The notes under the pieces: generated by a model | Database searches by the model: none | Told to the model about the DNA's origin: nothing | The model's input: only the letters and a program-made list of their open reading frames with translations | Assembly: GCA_964017235.1 (NCBI GenBank) | Contig: OZ024931.1 | Location: 135,844,033 to 135,908,032, forward strand | Length of the DNA: 64,000 nucleotides | Source of the DNA: Sabellastarte sp. h YS-2021 | Lineage: Eukaryota; Annelida; Polychaeta; Sabellida; Sabellidae | Reading direction: 5' to 3' | Position numbers and translations under genes: made by a program | Part shown: in pieces, positions 21,837 to 33,512 of the stretch | Layout: every line of letters begins with the position of its first letter | How positions within the stretch are numbered: position 1 is the stretch's first letter

Positions 21837-22491
21837 AGCTGCCAATGTTTATATTTACTGATCAACTATTTCCTAGATTTTTCCTATCATTCACTGTCTG
21901 AAAAAACGAAAGTTTTTTGTATATATTTATGTTGTAATGTGACAATATAAGAAATAAACAATGACAACAGTATGTAGCAACTTGAATTATTGTCTCCATT
22001 CTACTTAAGCATAAACTTTATACTAATGGAGACAATTTTCAAACGATTTTAAAATTTGGAATCTATGAAATCTATCTATCCATTCTACTGGTCATTTAAT
22101 GCACTTAATGGAAATCCACTGCGCATATTTAATGCTTACTTTCCATAGATTATCAGTCGAATACACCTAATGGAAGGTGTGATGCCCCGAAAAAGTACAA
22201 GTAAGTAAGAAAGTCAAAATCCTAGCAATTTTGCCAGTGCCAATGAAACAAGGGAAGTTGTGACACCCCTAAATTGTGAAGGTCATTTAGAATGTGAAAA
22301 TAATAACAGGGATATGCTGGACAAAACATAACATGATGAAACACATATATTAACTGAATATGCAAAGCAACTAACAGATTTGTTTGGAGTTCAACCATAG
22401 GGTAAAAATCAAAATTCATTTGAGCACAGTGAAGTACTAAGCATACTAGGTAATGAACACAAGTTCTAAACAATTAAGGAGCCACCTTGTA
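21837..22491. other. Stretch without supported gene
   Basis: AT-rich. It may include the distal 5' end of the LINE and the start of the following transposon. No motif recognised. Confidence 0.45.
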
Positions 22492-22742
22492 GGCCACATG
22501 GGGCTATCTCTTTTTATATTCATCCAAGGAAAATGTACAGAAGGTAAATGACTGGAGATGTGACCAGTATCAGTGGACTGTTAACAATAGGTTACGGCGT
22601 TACAAATGTAAAGGCACCAGCAAAACTTTAGTGAAAGCATATCATAAACTGAACAAACAGAGTACCTTTCAACCACAGGCATGGTGGATATCAGATAATC
22701 CAAACTTAGTGCTAATACAATATACTGGCAATCACACTGATT
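22492..22742 (+). pseudogene. Transposase-like gene, 5' part (left of hAT insertion)
   Basis: The frame reads VNDWRCDQYQWTVNNRLRRY, then KTLVKAYHKL, then FQPQAWWISD and LVLIQYTGNHTD. The F-x6-W...(V/I)L(V/I)-x-Y pattern resembles the C-terminal part of a CG-1-type DNA-binding domain. The frame is cut at 22742 by the hAT element and continues without shift at 25593 if the hAT and one 8-bp duplication are left out. A TAG lies upstream near 22490, so the left limit is approximate. Confidence 0.6.
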
Positions 22743-25584
22743 CAGACTTGTAAACAAGGTAATAGAAGTAATAGAAAAGTAATAGAGTAGAGTCAAATTC
22801 GATGTAATAGTAATAGTAATAGATTGAAATTTTTCAAATGTAATAGTAATAGTAATAGATTGAAATTCTATCTATTACATCTATTACTTTCTATTATTTT
22901 CCTATTACAATTTACCCTTTGTTATTTTTTAGAAGGAGGTTGCAGAAAAATAATCACTTAACATGGACTTTAATTCTGTAATGAATTAGTGTTCATATAA
23001 ATAATTCCTTTAAATGGACTTTGATACAATAATTTTAATTAATTAATTACAATTAATTTTGTAGCACTCATAAGTCAAATTCAATGTAAACTTTCATGCA
23101 TAAAATTTCAAATAATCAATATGTAATGTATTGATATTCATCAAAGAATACTAAATAAAACACAAATGTTGAAATAAATAACTCTGAAATGTCAAGGGAC
23201 CTTTAATTGTCTCTCTTTGATTGAGTGTTCTAAAACAACTGTCTTTGAGGTGGTATTATTAAACGTTTAAAGAGGCCAATTTAACCTTTGGAAGGATTAA
23301 CTAAAGTTTCCTGAGTAAGGAGAAACTGTGACACATGAAAGGCAATCACACAGGTCAATATTGTGTAAAATAAGGGCAGCATTGTGGCATGTGTTATCTG
23401 TTTCACTGATTTACATTAAATTACCAGAGTTATTATTTTCAAACATAAATGACATTTTGGAATCAATTTCAGGTGGGCTCCGCAAGCAAAGAATTTGAAA
23501 TAAAGGGGTTCATTGAATGCAGAGTTTCCTTTTGCAAACACTGCACATCAAGTATTTCTCATAATTGTTTGATAACCGTGTGTATTCCCCAGATAATATT
23601 TACTGATAACAACATATTTTTCAGCATTTAAAAAGCTTTTCACAGAATTTGACAAAAATATACCTCTCATTACAAAATTTACAGCACTTAAAGGTCACAT
23701 ATCACACTTTTTAAAAAATCTGAGATATACTTCCCATGATGTTGTTCTATATACTTTAATGCAGTCTATATACTTTATTTAGATGTCACAAATGTTTACA
23801 CATGATATTCAAGCAATTTAATAAAGACGGCAAATCCCAAGCCACAAAATCCACCATTTGTTTACAAACTCTGTGTGACGTCACACGGGAATAGAAACAG
23901 CAGTCAGCTTTATTTATAATGGCTTTTGACAGTGCCAGTGATTGAGGGGAATATAGTAATGTATAGTAAAAACCCACAACTATATAACTGGTGAACTAAG
24001 TACATGTATTTTTACAGCACAGATCAACAAAGATACATGTACAGAAATATATGAAGAAGAAAATTTAGAGCAATCACAATTTTCCTCTGAAAACGGTATA
24101 TATATAGCTCCTGGTTTGTTTATTTGGTGTCTGTTTACTTAGGTACAGAGCCTGTTTGTGTTTCAGCTTCAAAACCCAAAACATAAGTCATTTAAATAAA
24201 ACACATATCAATATGCTAGACATAGTAAAGGTTAAATATCTCTCATTACAGATTAGCTAAACTTGCTAAAGTTTTTACCCCTGTTAAAAGAGCTTAACAG
24301 ATCCATAGTCCAGAAAATATAAGCAATTATACTGTTTTATGTAACTTTTTTTTTGCTTGGAAAATTTAGAATAATGCTTTCCCATTTAATATACTAACTG
24401 CATTTAATTAAACTGTGAATCAACAGTATCTCATTCCAGAGAAAGTAGCTTCTAATTTTCACATCTTTTTATATTCAGTTGTTTTTTTCTGGGACAACAA
24501 GATCTTATGTGTACTGTGTGTATTCATTTACTGGTGTGTATCACTGCTTCATCTTCAGTTACAGAAGGTACATTCATACAACATGTTCAGTCTTGTCAAC
24601 CACTGCTTTCTCAAGCCTACGTTAGATGGACAGATGGGGTAGGGGAGGGGGGAAAGAATTTAAAATTTATGTTCTTATTGCACTTAAAAGTAGCCTAGCT
24701 GTAGCCTCAAATTTGTATACATTTTCTGAAAAAAATTGGTTTTCAATGTAAGTAGATATCTGCTCATCAAGAACTCTGTGTCTTGGTGGTCAAAATGACC
24801 ATCTTTAAGAGTACATTATGTACAGTGCCACTCAATTATATAAACTGAATTATTTCCTAATGATAAAGGAACTTGAGTCTTTGGCAAAGCTACTTATAAA
24901 GCTGCACAGAGAAGCTTTTTAAGAACAAAATAAGAGAAATACCAGTGTTTTGTAAATGTAACTGCACACCAGTCTATGGTGTTAGTCCCGCATGACGTCA
25001 CATCTGTTTCTCGTCATAAGAGCAGAAAATGGAGACGATAGAAAATCAAGATAAAAACATGCTTTTAAAAACACTTTATATGGAGGTTATACTCTGAATT
25101 TCCCCCAATAAATATACCAAACGATTTAATTTTTAACTGGTACATGATATAAAATATTTTTTGTTTCATCAAAAAAGTGTGATATGTGACCTTTAAGTGG
25201 CTTCGTATAGAATTCTCATAAATTCTCCAAGTAGTCAGGTCATTCTTAAATAGAATAAATACGGGATCTATTTATTTAATTGTAAATATACCAAGTGATA
25301 TATATATATATTTGTGATATTATATCCTTGTGTGGCATAATCTGAAGCATTTTCAATAAAATTAGATGCATAAAGTATCCTATTAGTTTTATTTCTGTGT
25401 TAAAATTACCTTTCAAGTTTGTGCCAAATTGTAATAGAATGTAATAGAAAGTAATAGAAGTAATAGATACCAAAGTAATAGTAATAGATTAAAATTTTAA
25501 AATGTAATAGTAATAGTAATAGATTGAATATTTTCAAATGCAATAGTATTAGTAATAGATTGGCTGTAATAGATTACAAGTCTG
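22743..25584. mobile_element. Non-autonomous hAT element with 8-bp target duplication
   Basis: Terminal inverted repeats CAGACTTGTAA...TTACAAGTCTG, flanked by a perfect 8-bp direct repeat CACTGATT (22735-22742 and 25585-25592). Eight-bp duplications and CAG-type ends are the signature of hAT transposons. Subterminal regions are packed with TAATAG repeats in both flanks (22760-22930 and 25440-25575). No transposase frame is present, so the element must have been moved in trans. It splits a transposase-like reading frame and contains a further inserted element. Confidence 0.9.
23692..25192. mobile_element. TTAA-flanked inverted-repeat element nested in the hAT
   Basis: A 21-bp perfect terminal inverted repeat (starting AGGTCACATATCACAC) is bounded on both sides by TTAA (23688-23691 and 25193-25196). 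TTAA duplication is diagnostic of piggyBac-type integration, but the terminal bases are not the usual piggyBac CCY, so superfamily is tentative. 1501 bp, with no transposase frame. Both subterminal regions contain TGACGTCA (near 23877 and 24994). Confidence 0.8.
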
Positions 25585-25592
25585 CACTGATT

Positions 25593-26820
25593 ATGAGAGT
25601 AGATCCCATGGCAATAGTGTATATAACAGTAGGGATCACATACCTACGTGTCCATATGTAATGAATCAAATTACCTCTAATATTCAAGATGATAACATTA
25701 GTGCATACCAAAAAATGGTGACAGATGATTATCAAAATAACTTACAAGGGGTTTTAAAACCGAAAAATCTCAGGCAGGTCCAAAATTTAAAACATCTGCA
25801 TCGCCAAAAGATAAAATTGACACATGATGATTACTGTACCTTCTTGTAGCCCATGAATTGGATGAGTCTATGTTTGAAATCATCACATTTCCTGATCTCA
25901 CATGTTTCCTTAGAAACCGAGATTTACTGAAAGAGTTCAATAAGGTATTAGAACTGTCTAAAATTGAAACAGACATGAGATTATACTGCAGTAATGACAC
26001 CACATTCAACATTGGGAATTTATATGTCACTCCATTAGTGTTCAGGCAAACTCTGTTTCCAAATGATCCAGTTATACCAGTGGCATTTATGCTGCACGAA
26101 AGAAAATTCCAAATGATACATGAACGGTTTGGCAACACCTGGTTTCCAAAATTGCAAATTTGAAATGTGTACCCATCCCAGTAGCAGTAGACAAGGAAGC
26201 TGGAATCACCAATACTATTAAAAAAGTTGTGCCACATGCAACAGGTTTACATAAATAGCATCATGTTGAACAAGACTTCAAATTTTGGCTAGGAAAACAG
26301 AAAGTGTCATCTGACCAAAAAAGTGTGTACATATCAGATTTAGACATGGTATTGGATTCAGGTACATAGGGCATATTCTTGGAAAATTGCGAAAAATTGG
26401 AGTAAACCAGTGGTGGACTATTTCAACAAAAACATTTAGGATGATATTTTAAAATACTCAGTCAAGTGGACACTTAAAGAATTGAATCTTTCTAAACCTT
26501 ACTCTGGCATTACAAATAATTCTTCAGAGGGCATGAACACAGTAATAAAATGTCTTATGAAATGGAAGAAGTTCCTCTTGATACAGCAGTACTTTGTCGA
26601 AGTTACTTACAAAATTATTACTGGAGCAAGACTTTGCAAGGTTTTTGTGATCTTGGAAACTTTCCCTTAAACCAGGTTTCAGTTATTTGAGAATTAATGT
26701 TGAAGATGCCATTGTCCCTAGAAATATCTATAGGCCTGATTTAATTATTGATAAGTGTCAAGAGCATACAAAAACCCTCTTGAAAAAATCTGAGGTTGAT
26801 TTAAAAACAACAGGCCAATA
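25593..26820 (+). pseudogene. Transposase-like gene, 3' part (DDE core), decayed
   Basis: Continues from the left side of the hAT. After HGNSVYNSRDHIPTCPYV the frame runs to about 25846, shifts, and resumes with HELDESMFEIITFPDL, EFNKVLELSKIETDM and the core YCSNDTTFNIGNLYVTPLVF and IPVAFMLHERKFQ, where the Asp of DTTF would be the first catalytic acid. PIVV-type sequence and SGITNNSSEGMNTVIKCLM follow further on. Several stops and shifts lie between 26160 and 26480 and after 26670. The order (CG-1-like domain, then RNase H-fold core) fits a MULE-like or related cut-and-paste transposase; the clade is uncertain. Confidence 0.6.
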
Positions 26821-26872
26821 CATAGTAAACATATGACTCAGTATGCATTGAATACTGACAGAGTGATGAACA

Positions 26873-27075
26873 CGTGAGGCTATAATGGGGTTTCTAACAA
26901 TATTTTACAAATATATAATCTGGCAATATTTTACTGTCACCACATCCTCGCAATATTTAAAACAAAATATAAAATGCTGGTACTTGTACACCCACATAGT
27001 GATGGAAACGTGAGGCTACGATGGGGTTTCTAACAATATTTTACAAATATATGATACAGCAATATTTTATTGTAC
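26873..27075. repeat. Two-copy direct repeat, period 136 bp
   Basis: 'cgtgaggctataatgggg' (26873) and 'cgtgaggctacgatgggg' (27009), each followed by 'tttctaacaatattttacaa'. Confidence 0.8.
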
Positions 27076-27589
27076 AAATATTTTTACCGCACCCCTCCGA
27101 CCACACCTCCGGAGCTCTGAGTTGTATAAGGCACCCAACATTTTTGCTTTTTCTCCTCGACCTTAATTGTTTTCGGTTTACGTTTAGTGTTTTCCGGCCA
27201 TATGTGATTTCCTCTTTTTTTCAGAAAAAAATAAGAACAACGGTTGTTTTGTTTGATGTTCAGGTTTTTAATGTAAATAAGTGATGTATTCCGCCCTTGT
27301 ATAATAATAAATTGTCAGTTTGTGTTATAGTTCAGCTGCGTGAACAGTTTTCTATGTTTTACAGTAGTTTGCAGTCTTATCCCCTCACAGTAGACCGAGT
27401 TTTCTGTCCCAAAATATGCCTTTTTAAAACTGATGGATGGCATTTTGGGACAGAGTTCATCGCCACACCAAAAAACTTCAATATCTGAAAATTACTGTCA
27501 CTTTAAACTTTAAAATATCCACTTAAATGTATTAACAGTATAAAGCATTTAGATTCAGGAACACAATTTTCTGTGTTTGCATTAATATA
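27076..27589. other. Stretch without supported gene
   Basis: The short + frames at 27021-27284 and 27297-27488 have no recognisable motif. Confidence 0.4.
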
Positions 27590-27591
27590 CT

Positions 27592-27804
27592 GCTCAGCTA
27601 CCCAAGTTCCTCGCCTACCCAAGTTCGTCACTTGTATTTTTTGACAATATAAAAGCCTCTTCACAATTATCTATCATTGTACAGTTATACAGTATTATTA
27701 GTACTATGCATTCCATTTGTTTTGGTATCATTGTTGCTTATCCTTAGCAATTTTTAAGGTGTGTGACGAACTTGGGTAGACGACGAACTTGGGGAGCTGA
27801 GCAG
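27592..27804. mobile_element. Short MITE with TA flanks
   Basis: About 40 bp at each end are inverted copies (CTGCTCAGCT-CCCAAGTTC... at the left, complementary at the right), flanked by TA (27590-27591 and 27805-27806). Total 213 bp, non-coding. A TA duplication is used by Tc1/mariner and several other superfamilies, so no family is named. Confidence 0.8.
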
Positions 27805-27806
27805 TA

Positions 27807-28146
27807 GACACTTTTCTGCACTTCCTGTTTGAATAAACAATGATGAAATTTTGCAAGTGAAATAAATTTTGGTAAATATATCCAATAACTATGCAAAAGG
27901 TTTATTTCTTTTAATGCGGGGTACATCCTTGATACTCAAGGTGGTAGCCCAGTACATGTTTAATGTCAGGATGTATATCATTTGTTGCCCTTCAGGATGT
28001 TTATGTTTTTTGCATACTAATGCCATCTGTCTCTCGCCAATACATCCATATTTTAAATATTGGCTGAGAGACAGATTAATCGGTCTACCTCGCAGTTTGC
28101 CCGTTTTGCAAAGTTCTTTTGGCTGCTGCCACCCGCCTTAGCTGCA
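27807..28146. other. Stretch without supported gene
   Basis: Short open frame at 27869-28141 only; no recognisable domain. Confidence 0.4.
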
Positions 28147-28148
28147 TA

Positions 28149-29250
28149 CTGCCTGGCGCCATAACTTGGCACACCTTGGACACAAAATCCTTATTTTTGT
28201 TTAAGTGAAGTTCCGTTGGTTTCCTTTTATTAAACGGAGTGGTTATTTACCCAACGGCTGTGTACGCTAGTTGTGATATTGGTCTGGCGTACCCAATGGC
28301 TGTGTATACAAGATTTATATCATCGCTAGCGTACCCAACGGCTATGTACACAAGATCAGTGCTAGTGTACCCAAATTTTAATCACTTCTTCCTTAAATTA
28401 ACTTTGTTAAAATGTAACAATAACCAAGTTATTCTGCTGTTTCACAGTGCAAACCCACGCTAAGCTGAATAAGTTTAATTCAGAGAGTGGTCCTTGGCCC
28501 TTTTCTGACTACTCGAAAAAATACCTTAAAAACTAATTACTTCACAATGCCTTGGATACCTGTTGAGTACGCTATGAAGGGTACTGATATCAAGTGCACA
28601 ACCATTGAGTGCATACTAAGGCTGAAAACAAATAGCAAAAACGCCATTCGAATATTCGTTCATGGTATTCGACGAATAGTCGAATATTTGCAAATTTATT
28701 AACAACGACCCATTTCACTGTTTTTTAGCTTACTGGCCAACGTTAGACTGATATCTCTGTTAGCGTACCCAACCGTTGGGTACGCTAGAAGTGATATAAA
28801 TCTTGTGTACCCAACCATTGGATACACTAGCAATCAAATAGATCTTGCGTACACAACCGTTGGGTACGCTAGCAGTGAAACTGATCTAGCGTACACAGCC
28901 GTTGGGTAAATATCCTCTACCTTTATTAAAAGATGTAAGGACACAAGCGCAAGTTATAAAAATCGGCGTATAAAAATACTTTACTAACATAAAGTACACA
29001 AAGTAAACTGTTTAGAATCGTTTTTAAGTGGCGATAATATAATTTCTACATGAAATCAGCGCCACAAATTGACACAATTTGCATACGTAAATTGCCGATG
29101 ATATTTAAATTATTTCTGTTGTCACGTCGACTTCCTTATTTGGTATGCGGAAATGCGCGAGTGTTGGCAATAAAGTTCAAGTGTTATTAAATATTTTAAC
29201 TTCCGTTTTGTGCCAAGTTGAGGTTTGTGCCATTATATGACGCCAGGCAG
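28149..29250. mobile_element. Inverted-repeat element with inverted TACCCAACGG minisatellites
   Basis: The ends CTGCCTGGCG...CGCCAGGCAG are inverted and flanked by TA. Inside each end lies a set of minisatellite units of the GCGTACCCAACGG...GTGTACGCTAG type, at 28240-28375 and in inverse orientation at 28760-28915. One unit near 28763 forms an almost perfect palindrome, GTACCCAAC-C-GTTGGGTAC. The central part (28380-28740) has no gene. Non-autonomous element of unknown superfamily. Confidence 0.7.
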
Positions 29251-30629
29251 TATAGCTGTAACTATGTCTTTTGTAAGCTTAAGGTGTATGGGAGCAATAC
29301 TGTATAAATCCGGTACAGTAGTGGCTTTCTACCAGTAAGCGTCTGTGCTTTAGATAATATTTAAAATTTATATTAGTAGGTTTAGCTTATATTCTTTTTA
29401 ATCAAAATTTTCAAATGGCATACTGTACAATTAATGCTTTGATTATGCTGTTCACTATTTCTTGTAAAGTGTTATATTTTGACAATATATCTCTATTATA
29501 GGCTGTTTTTACCGCAAACCGGAAATTCAAATAACAGTGAACGCCCACTTTGTATGCAAATAGAAGCATTTTTTCCTTGACCCTTAATAAAGATATATAA
29601 GGCGGGCGTTCACTGGTAGGATGCCACTATATGAGGAAATATGCCTAATCAGCATTTTGAAGCCACATGTGTGAAGAAATTATCCCTTCTTCCATTTCGG
29701 GTTAAACAAATATACATAGATCTGAACCAGGAAGTAATTTTTACTTAGATAAAAATGGAAATAATATACATTTTCTTGCATGACACACTGTAAGGTTAAT
29801 TTTTTATAAAAATATTCATATTGATCTACAGAATAGTGTTTTTCACCAAGATCAGATACTTTAAAATATTACTTTAATTCTAAGGTGAGCGAAAATAGGG
29901 TTATCTAAACTGTAACGTTATTTTTGGAGATGATTTTTCATTGATTAGTAAATTATATACATGTTAAAAATACTGTTATTTCAAATATTTTTATGCAAGA
30001 TAATCAGTAAAGTATTACCCAATAAATTTGGAAAATTGTTGAGAACACCAGCAACTGGCACATGTTAATTTGTTGCAAATAGGTGTGACAGTGTAGTTGC
30101 TAAAAAGTTTAGATAAGATATTGTGTTCACTAGAGATATGCAGTTGAAAAAAATGCTTAACTTTTAATAATTTTATTATTTTTTAATTGTGGGTAGATGT
30201 AATGGAATGAATATGAGGAGAAACAATGATGAAATATATTTCCAATAATATATGGTATATATGTGTGTTTGTACTGTGTCATGTGGGTGTAAATAAAAAT
30301 TTTAAAAAAATTACAAAAGATGGGAATTTGTGTACATACATCATCCATTTTCTTATAAAATTGGACAAAAAATTAAAAATAGGAATTACAATTCCTTAAA
30401 AGTGAAATAAATTGCTCTTATTTTAATATTTATTATCATTGCAGTTTGTCAAAAATGAAATATGCTCTTAATTATAAGATTTTTCAAAATATTATAACAT
30501 AAATATCTCAAATTAGTAAGATATGGAAGGCTACCCAACCTCGCCTACCCAGTATGTATAATCCACTTGTGTAAAAAAGGGTATAAAATATTAATAAATG
30601 GATCAACATAGTTCTCTCGGTGGGCGACT
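29251..30629. other. Gene-free AT-rich stretch
   Basis: No supported gene. It contains a small 81-bp inverted repeat (29535-29615) and, near 30530-30560, words like those in the 27.6-kb MITE (ctacccaacctcgcctaccca). Confidence 0.45.
29535..29615. repeat. 81-bp fold-back sequence (CAGTGAACGCCC ends)
   Basis: CAGTGAACGCCC and GGGCGTTCACTG bracket 57 bp. It could be a very short MITE. Confidence 0.65.
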
Positions 30630-31656
30630 TTTGTTTCCCCTGGCTGACCTTAATTAAGCGGCCCGTCAGGGACGCTCATTTGTTTTCAAGTAAGTTCGAC
30701 TGATCACCGCTGCCGCCGCCGCAGGATTATTGTCTCCCTTGAATAACTTCTTGGGCTTTGAAATTTTTCTTTCCTTCTTATCTTTCTTTAAAACTATAGG
30801 GGTGGGAAAAATTTTCAGGATACTTTACGGAGACCTTAAGCTTTACTTAAGGTAACCTTAAGCATTTTTCAAAAACACCGTCATCGCGTTTCGGAAAAAA
30901 CCACACACATCTGTGCTATAAAATTTATCGGGTACATTCTAGATCAAATTTTGAGGCCGGGAAGGATTTTCTGATCAATCAGACCATAGATGCCTGAACG
31001 GGAGGCGTTTTATTTTTGTAAATTTTTTAAAAATGGGTACTTGGTCTGTATCTCAAAAATGGTCAGCATTTTGGCATTTTGTTGGAATAACTTATTCAGC
31101 TACTTTTTGATAATCTTTTACATGCTGTAGTTTTAGCCCTGTATCTGCAATCTTAAGGTCACCTTAATGTCAAAAAACTGTGTGAGATAGAGCAATTTCG
31201 GTGAAATTTTTGGCCCTGAGGGTATACATGCAAGATACTCTGCTCAATTCTCAAAAATTTTACCTGTGTTCAAAAATGGCGGCGATTTTGAATTTTCGAA
31301 TAAAATGGTAAAACTTAAAATTGCTTATATCTCCTAAAACGTGCGAGATAGAGCGATTTCAGGGAAATTTTTGGCCCACAGGGTATATATGCAACGCTGC
31401 TCAATTCTCACAAATTTTTCTTTTTTCCAAAAGTGGCTGAATTTTCAAATTTTTGACAAAAATGGTAAAACTTAAAATTGCTTGTATCTCCCAAACCATT
31501 TTAAATTTTCCATTTTTTTTCGATATCATTTTAGATTGACAGGGTATCTAGGCAAGATTTTCTTTCTATTATAAGCAGCCAACACCATCTTTCTTTTGGG
31601 ACGCTTTGTTTTTGCCATGCAAAAACAATCGCTTTGCTTCGCTAGCGATCCTCTAG
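30630..31656 (+). mobile_element. Hairpin-ended CTAG element, family C, copy 1
   Basis: A CCG-rich leader (ccgctgccgccgccgc, near 30709) is followed by 'gtctcccttgaata' and a body with diverged satellite monomers ('gcgagatagagcgatttc', 'aaaaatggcggcgatttt'). The 3' end is a hairpin (ATCGCT...AGCGAT) followed by CCTCTAG and then TT at 31657. The same leader and body words flank the large nested block at 43.5-54.6 kb. A 3' hairpin followed by CTRR is the Helitron-type terminus. The 5' limit is approximate. Confidence 0.6.
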
Positions 31657-31667
31657 TTATTATCTCC

Positions 31668-32690
31668 GGGCTAAGTGAGTAATAGCTACTTTGTCAATTT
31701 TTAGTGATAACCATAATGAGTAAATGGCTTATATCTTCAAAAGTATTGCAGCTACCCAATTTCTCTCAAATATGTTGTTCATCTACTTTTTTGTGAACTA
31801 TAACATATTTAAGTTTCACAACTGTTGCTCAATGTACAAGTGAGTAATGGCAACTTTATTGCTACTTTTAGTGAAAATGTGAAAAATCACAAATATCTCG
31901 CAAACCATAAGAGATAGAGCAATTTCGAGCAAATTTTTTACCTACAGGGTAGTACAGGAGTATCCTGTCCCTAGGGTAAAAATTTCAAATTTCGCCGCTT
32001 TTGGTGGCCATCTTGGATTTTAGAGGAAAATGAAAAACTGTGAATATCTAGAAAACTGTAAGAGATAGAGCGATTTTGAGTGAATTTTTGACCCACAGGG
32101 TAATACAATAGTCTCCTGTGCCTAGGGGAAAAGTTTCAATTTTCGCCACTTTTGGCGGCCATCTTAGATTTGAGCGGAAAATGCAAAAGTGTGAATATCT
32201 TGAAAATCGTTAGAGATAGAGTGATTTCGAGCAAATATTTGATCCACAAGGTAGTACAGGAGTATCTTGTGCCTGGGGGAAAAATTTCTATTATTGCCAC
32301 TTTTGGCGGCCATCTTGGATTTTAGTGAAACATAAAAAAAGTGTGAATATCTCGAAAACTATAAGAGATAGAGCAATTTCGTGCGAATTTTTGACCCGCA
32401 GGGTAGTACAAGAGTATCTTATTGAAAGGAAAAAACTTCAATTTTCGCCACTTGGATTTAAGTAGAAAATGAAAAAGTGAGAATTTCTCTCAAAGCGTAA
32501 GAGATAGAGCGATTTCAAGCGAATTTTTGACCCACAGGGTAGTACAGGAGCATCTTGTGCCTACGGGAAAAATTTCAATTTTTGCCACTTTGGGCGGCCG
32601 TCTTGGATTTTAGCGGAAAATGAAAAAGTGTGAATATATCGAAAACTGTAAGGGATAGAGCGATTTCAAGCAAATCTTTGATCCACAATT
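31668..32690 (+). repeat. Array of GAGATAGAGCGATTTCG repeats (about 150-bp unit)
   Basis: A GAGTAATAGCTAC-type leader (31668-31900) is followed by about six units, each with 'gagatagagcgatttcgagc', 'acccacagggtagtacagga' and 'ggcggccatcttggatttt'. The block is homologous to 55754-56335. Related, more distantly, to the 169-bp satellite at 46.4-50.7 kb. Confidence 0.8.
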
Positions 32691-33326
32691 TTTGACTTAT
32701 TTTGTCCTGAAGTCCTTTTGTGTTCCCATCAAGTTAATAAGAAGCTTTAGAGCTGGCGAGCTGAACTAATAACCAACCTGTCATGACCTATTACAGTGTA
32801 TGGAAATTACAATTTAGCAAAAGACTTGTAGCTGAAAAAGTGAATTATATTATTTTAACATAAGCTGGTATTGCAGTGTGTTTTAAAGTATATTTTCACA
32901 CTTTATCAGGAATAGTACCAAAGCCTTCCAAGTAATATCCCTTTTTTTATTGTTTGGAAGTAGATATAACACAGCCATTGCATACATTAAAAGAGAGTTT
33001 AATTTGAAAATCCCTCAATTTGAAATTGTCAAAAATTTGAGATTTATGCTATACTTTCACACACTGATAGTTGTCTCGGGACCCCATATGTTTGAGTCCT
33101 AATCACAATCACTGCTTTACCACCCAGATTGAGGCCTTTGTTTGTCTTACAGTTACCGCTCCTAAGTTTTATTGTGTACCAGTGTGTATAACAGCATATT
33201 GCACAAAGTTACTTAATAAAGGCTACATTTCAGTTGGTGCATGCTACAGCTAGAAACTCCACTTTATGCAGGATGATGAAACCGTACAATTCAATTTTTG
33301 AATTCTGTACTTTAATTATCTTGCAG
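32691..33326. other. Stretch upstream of the SAP-domain exon
   Basis: No supported coding frame. It may contain the promoter or an upstream untranslated exon of the SAP gene, since the acceptor at 33326 requires an exon further 5'. I cannot place it. Confidence 0.35.
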
Positions 33327-33375
33327 CTAACATCTACTATGACCAGTTGTCTCACTCTGCGCACGTCGAAAGATA

Positions 33376-33512
33376 ATGAAGTCATGGAGTGAGTGCACTG
33401 TTGTTGAACTGAAGGCTGCCTTGCGAGCCCGTGGGCTTCCTGTCTCTGGGTGTAAACAGAACCTAATTAGTCGACTTGTTTGCAGTGAGGGGTCACACTG
33501 GGAAAACCAAGG
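33376..33512 (+). CDS. SAP-domain protein, first coding exon
   Basis: The exon begins at 33327 after an acceptor (attatcttgcag). The ATG at 33376 is preceded by an in-frame stop, so it is the likely start. The frame ECTVVELKAALRARGLPVSG...NLISRL is a SAP motif (residues about 5-35), a helix-extended loop-helix that binds DNA in chromatin-associated proteins. The donor GG|GTAAGG at 33512 leaves two bases of a codon. The next exon, 41194-41288, completes the codon and stays open. Low-copy, spliced and with clean sites, this is the best host-gene candidate in the window. Full function unknown; gene name not assigned. Confidence 0.75.

Noticed and set aside
25770-26237. 155-codon minus-strand ORF
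   Set aside because: It is the complement of the conserved DDE-core frame of the transposase-like pseudogene on the + strand.
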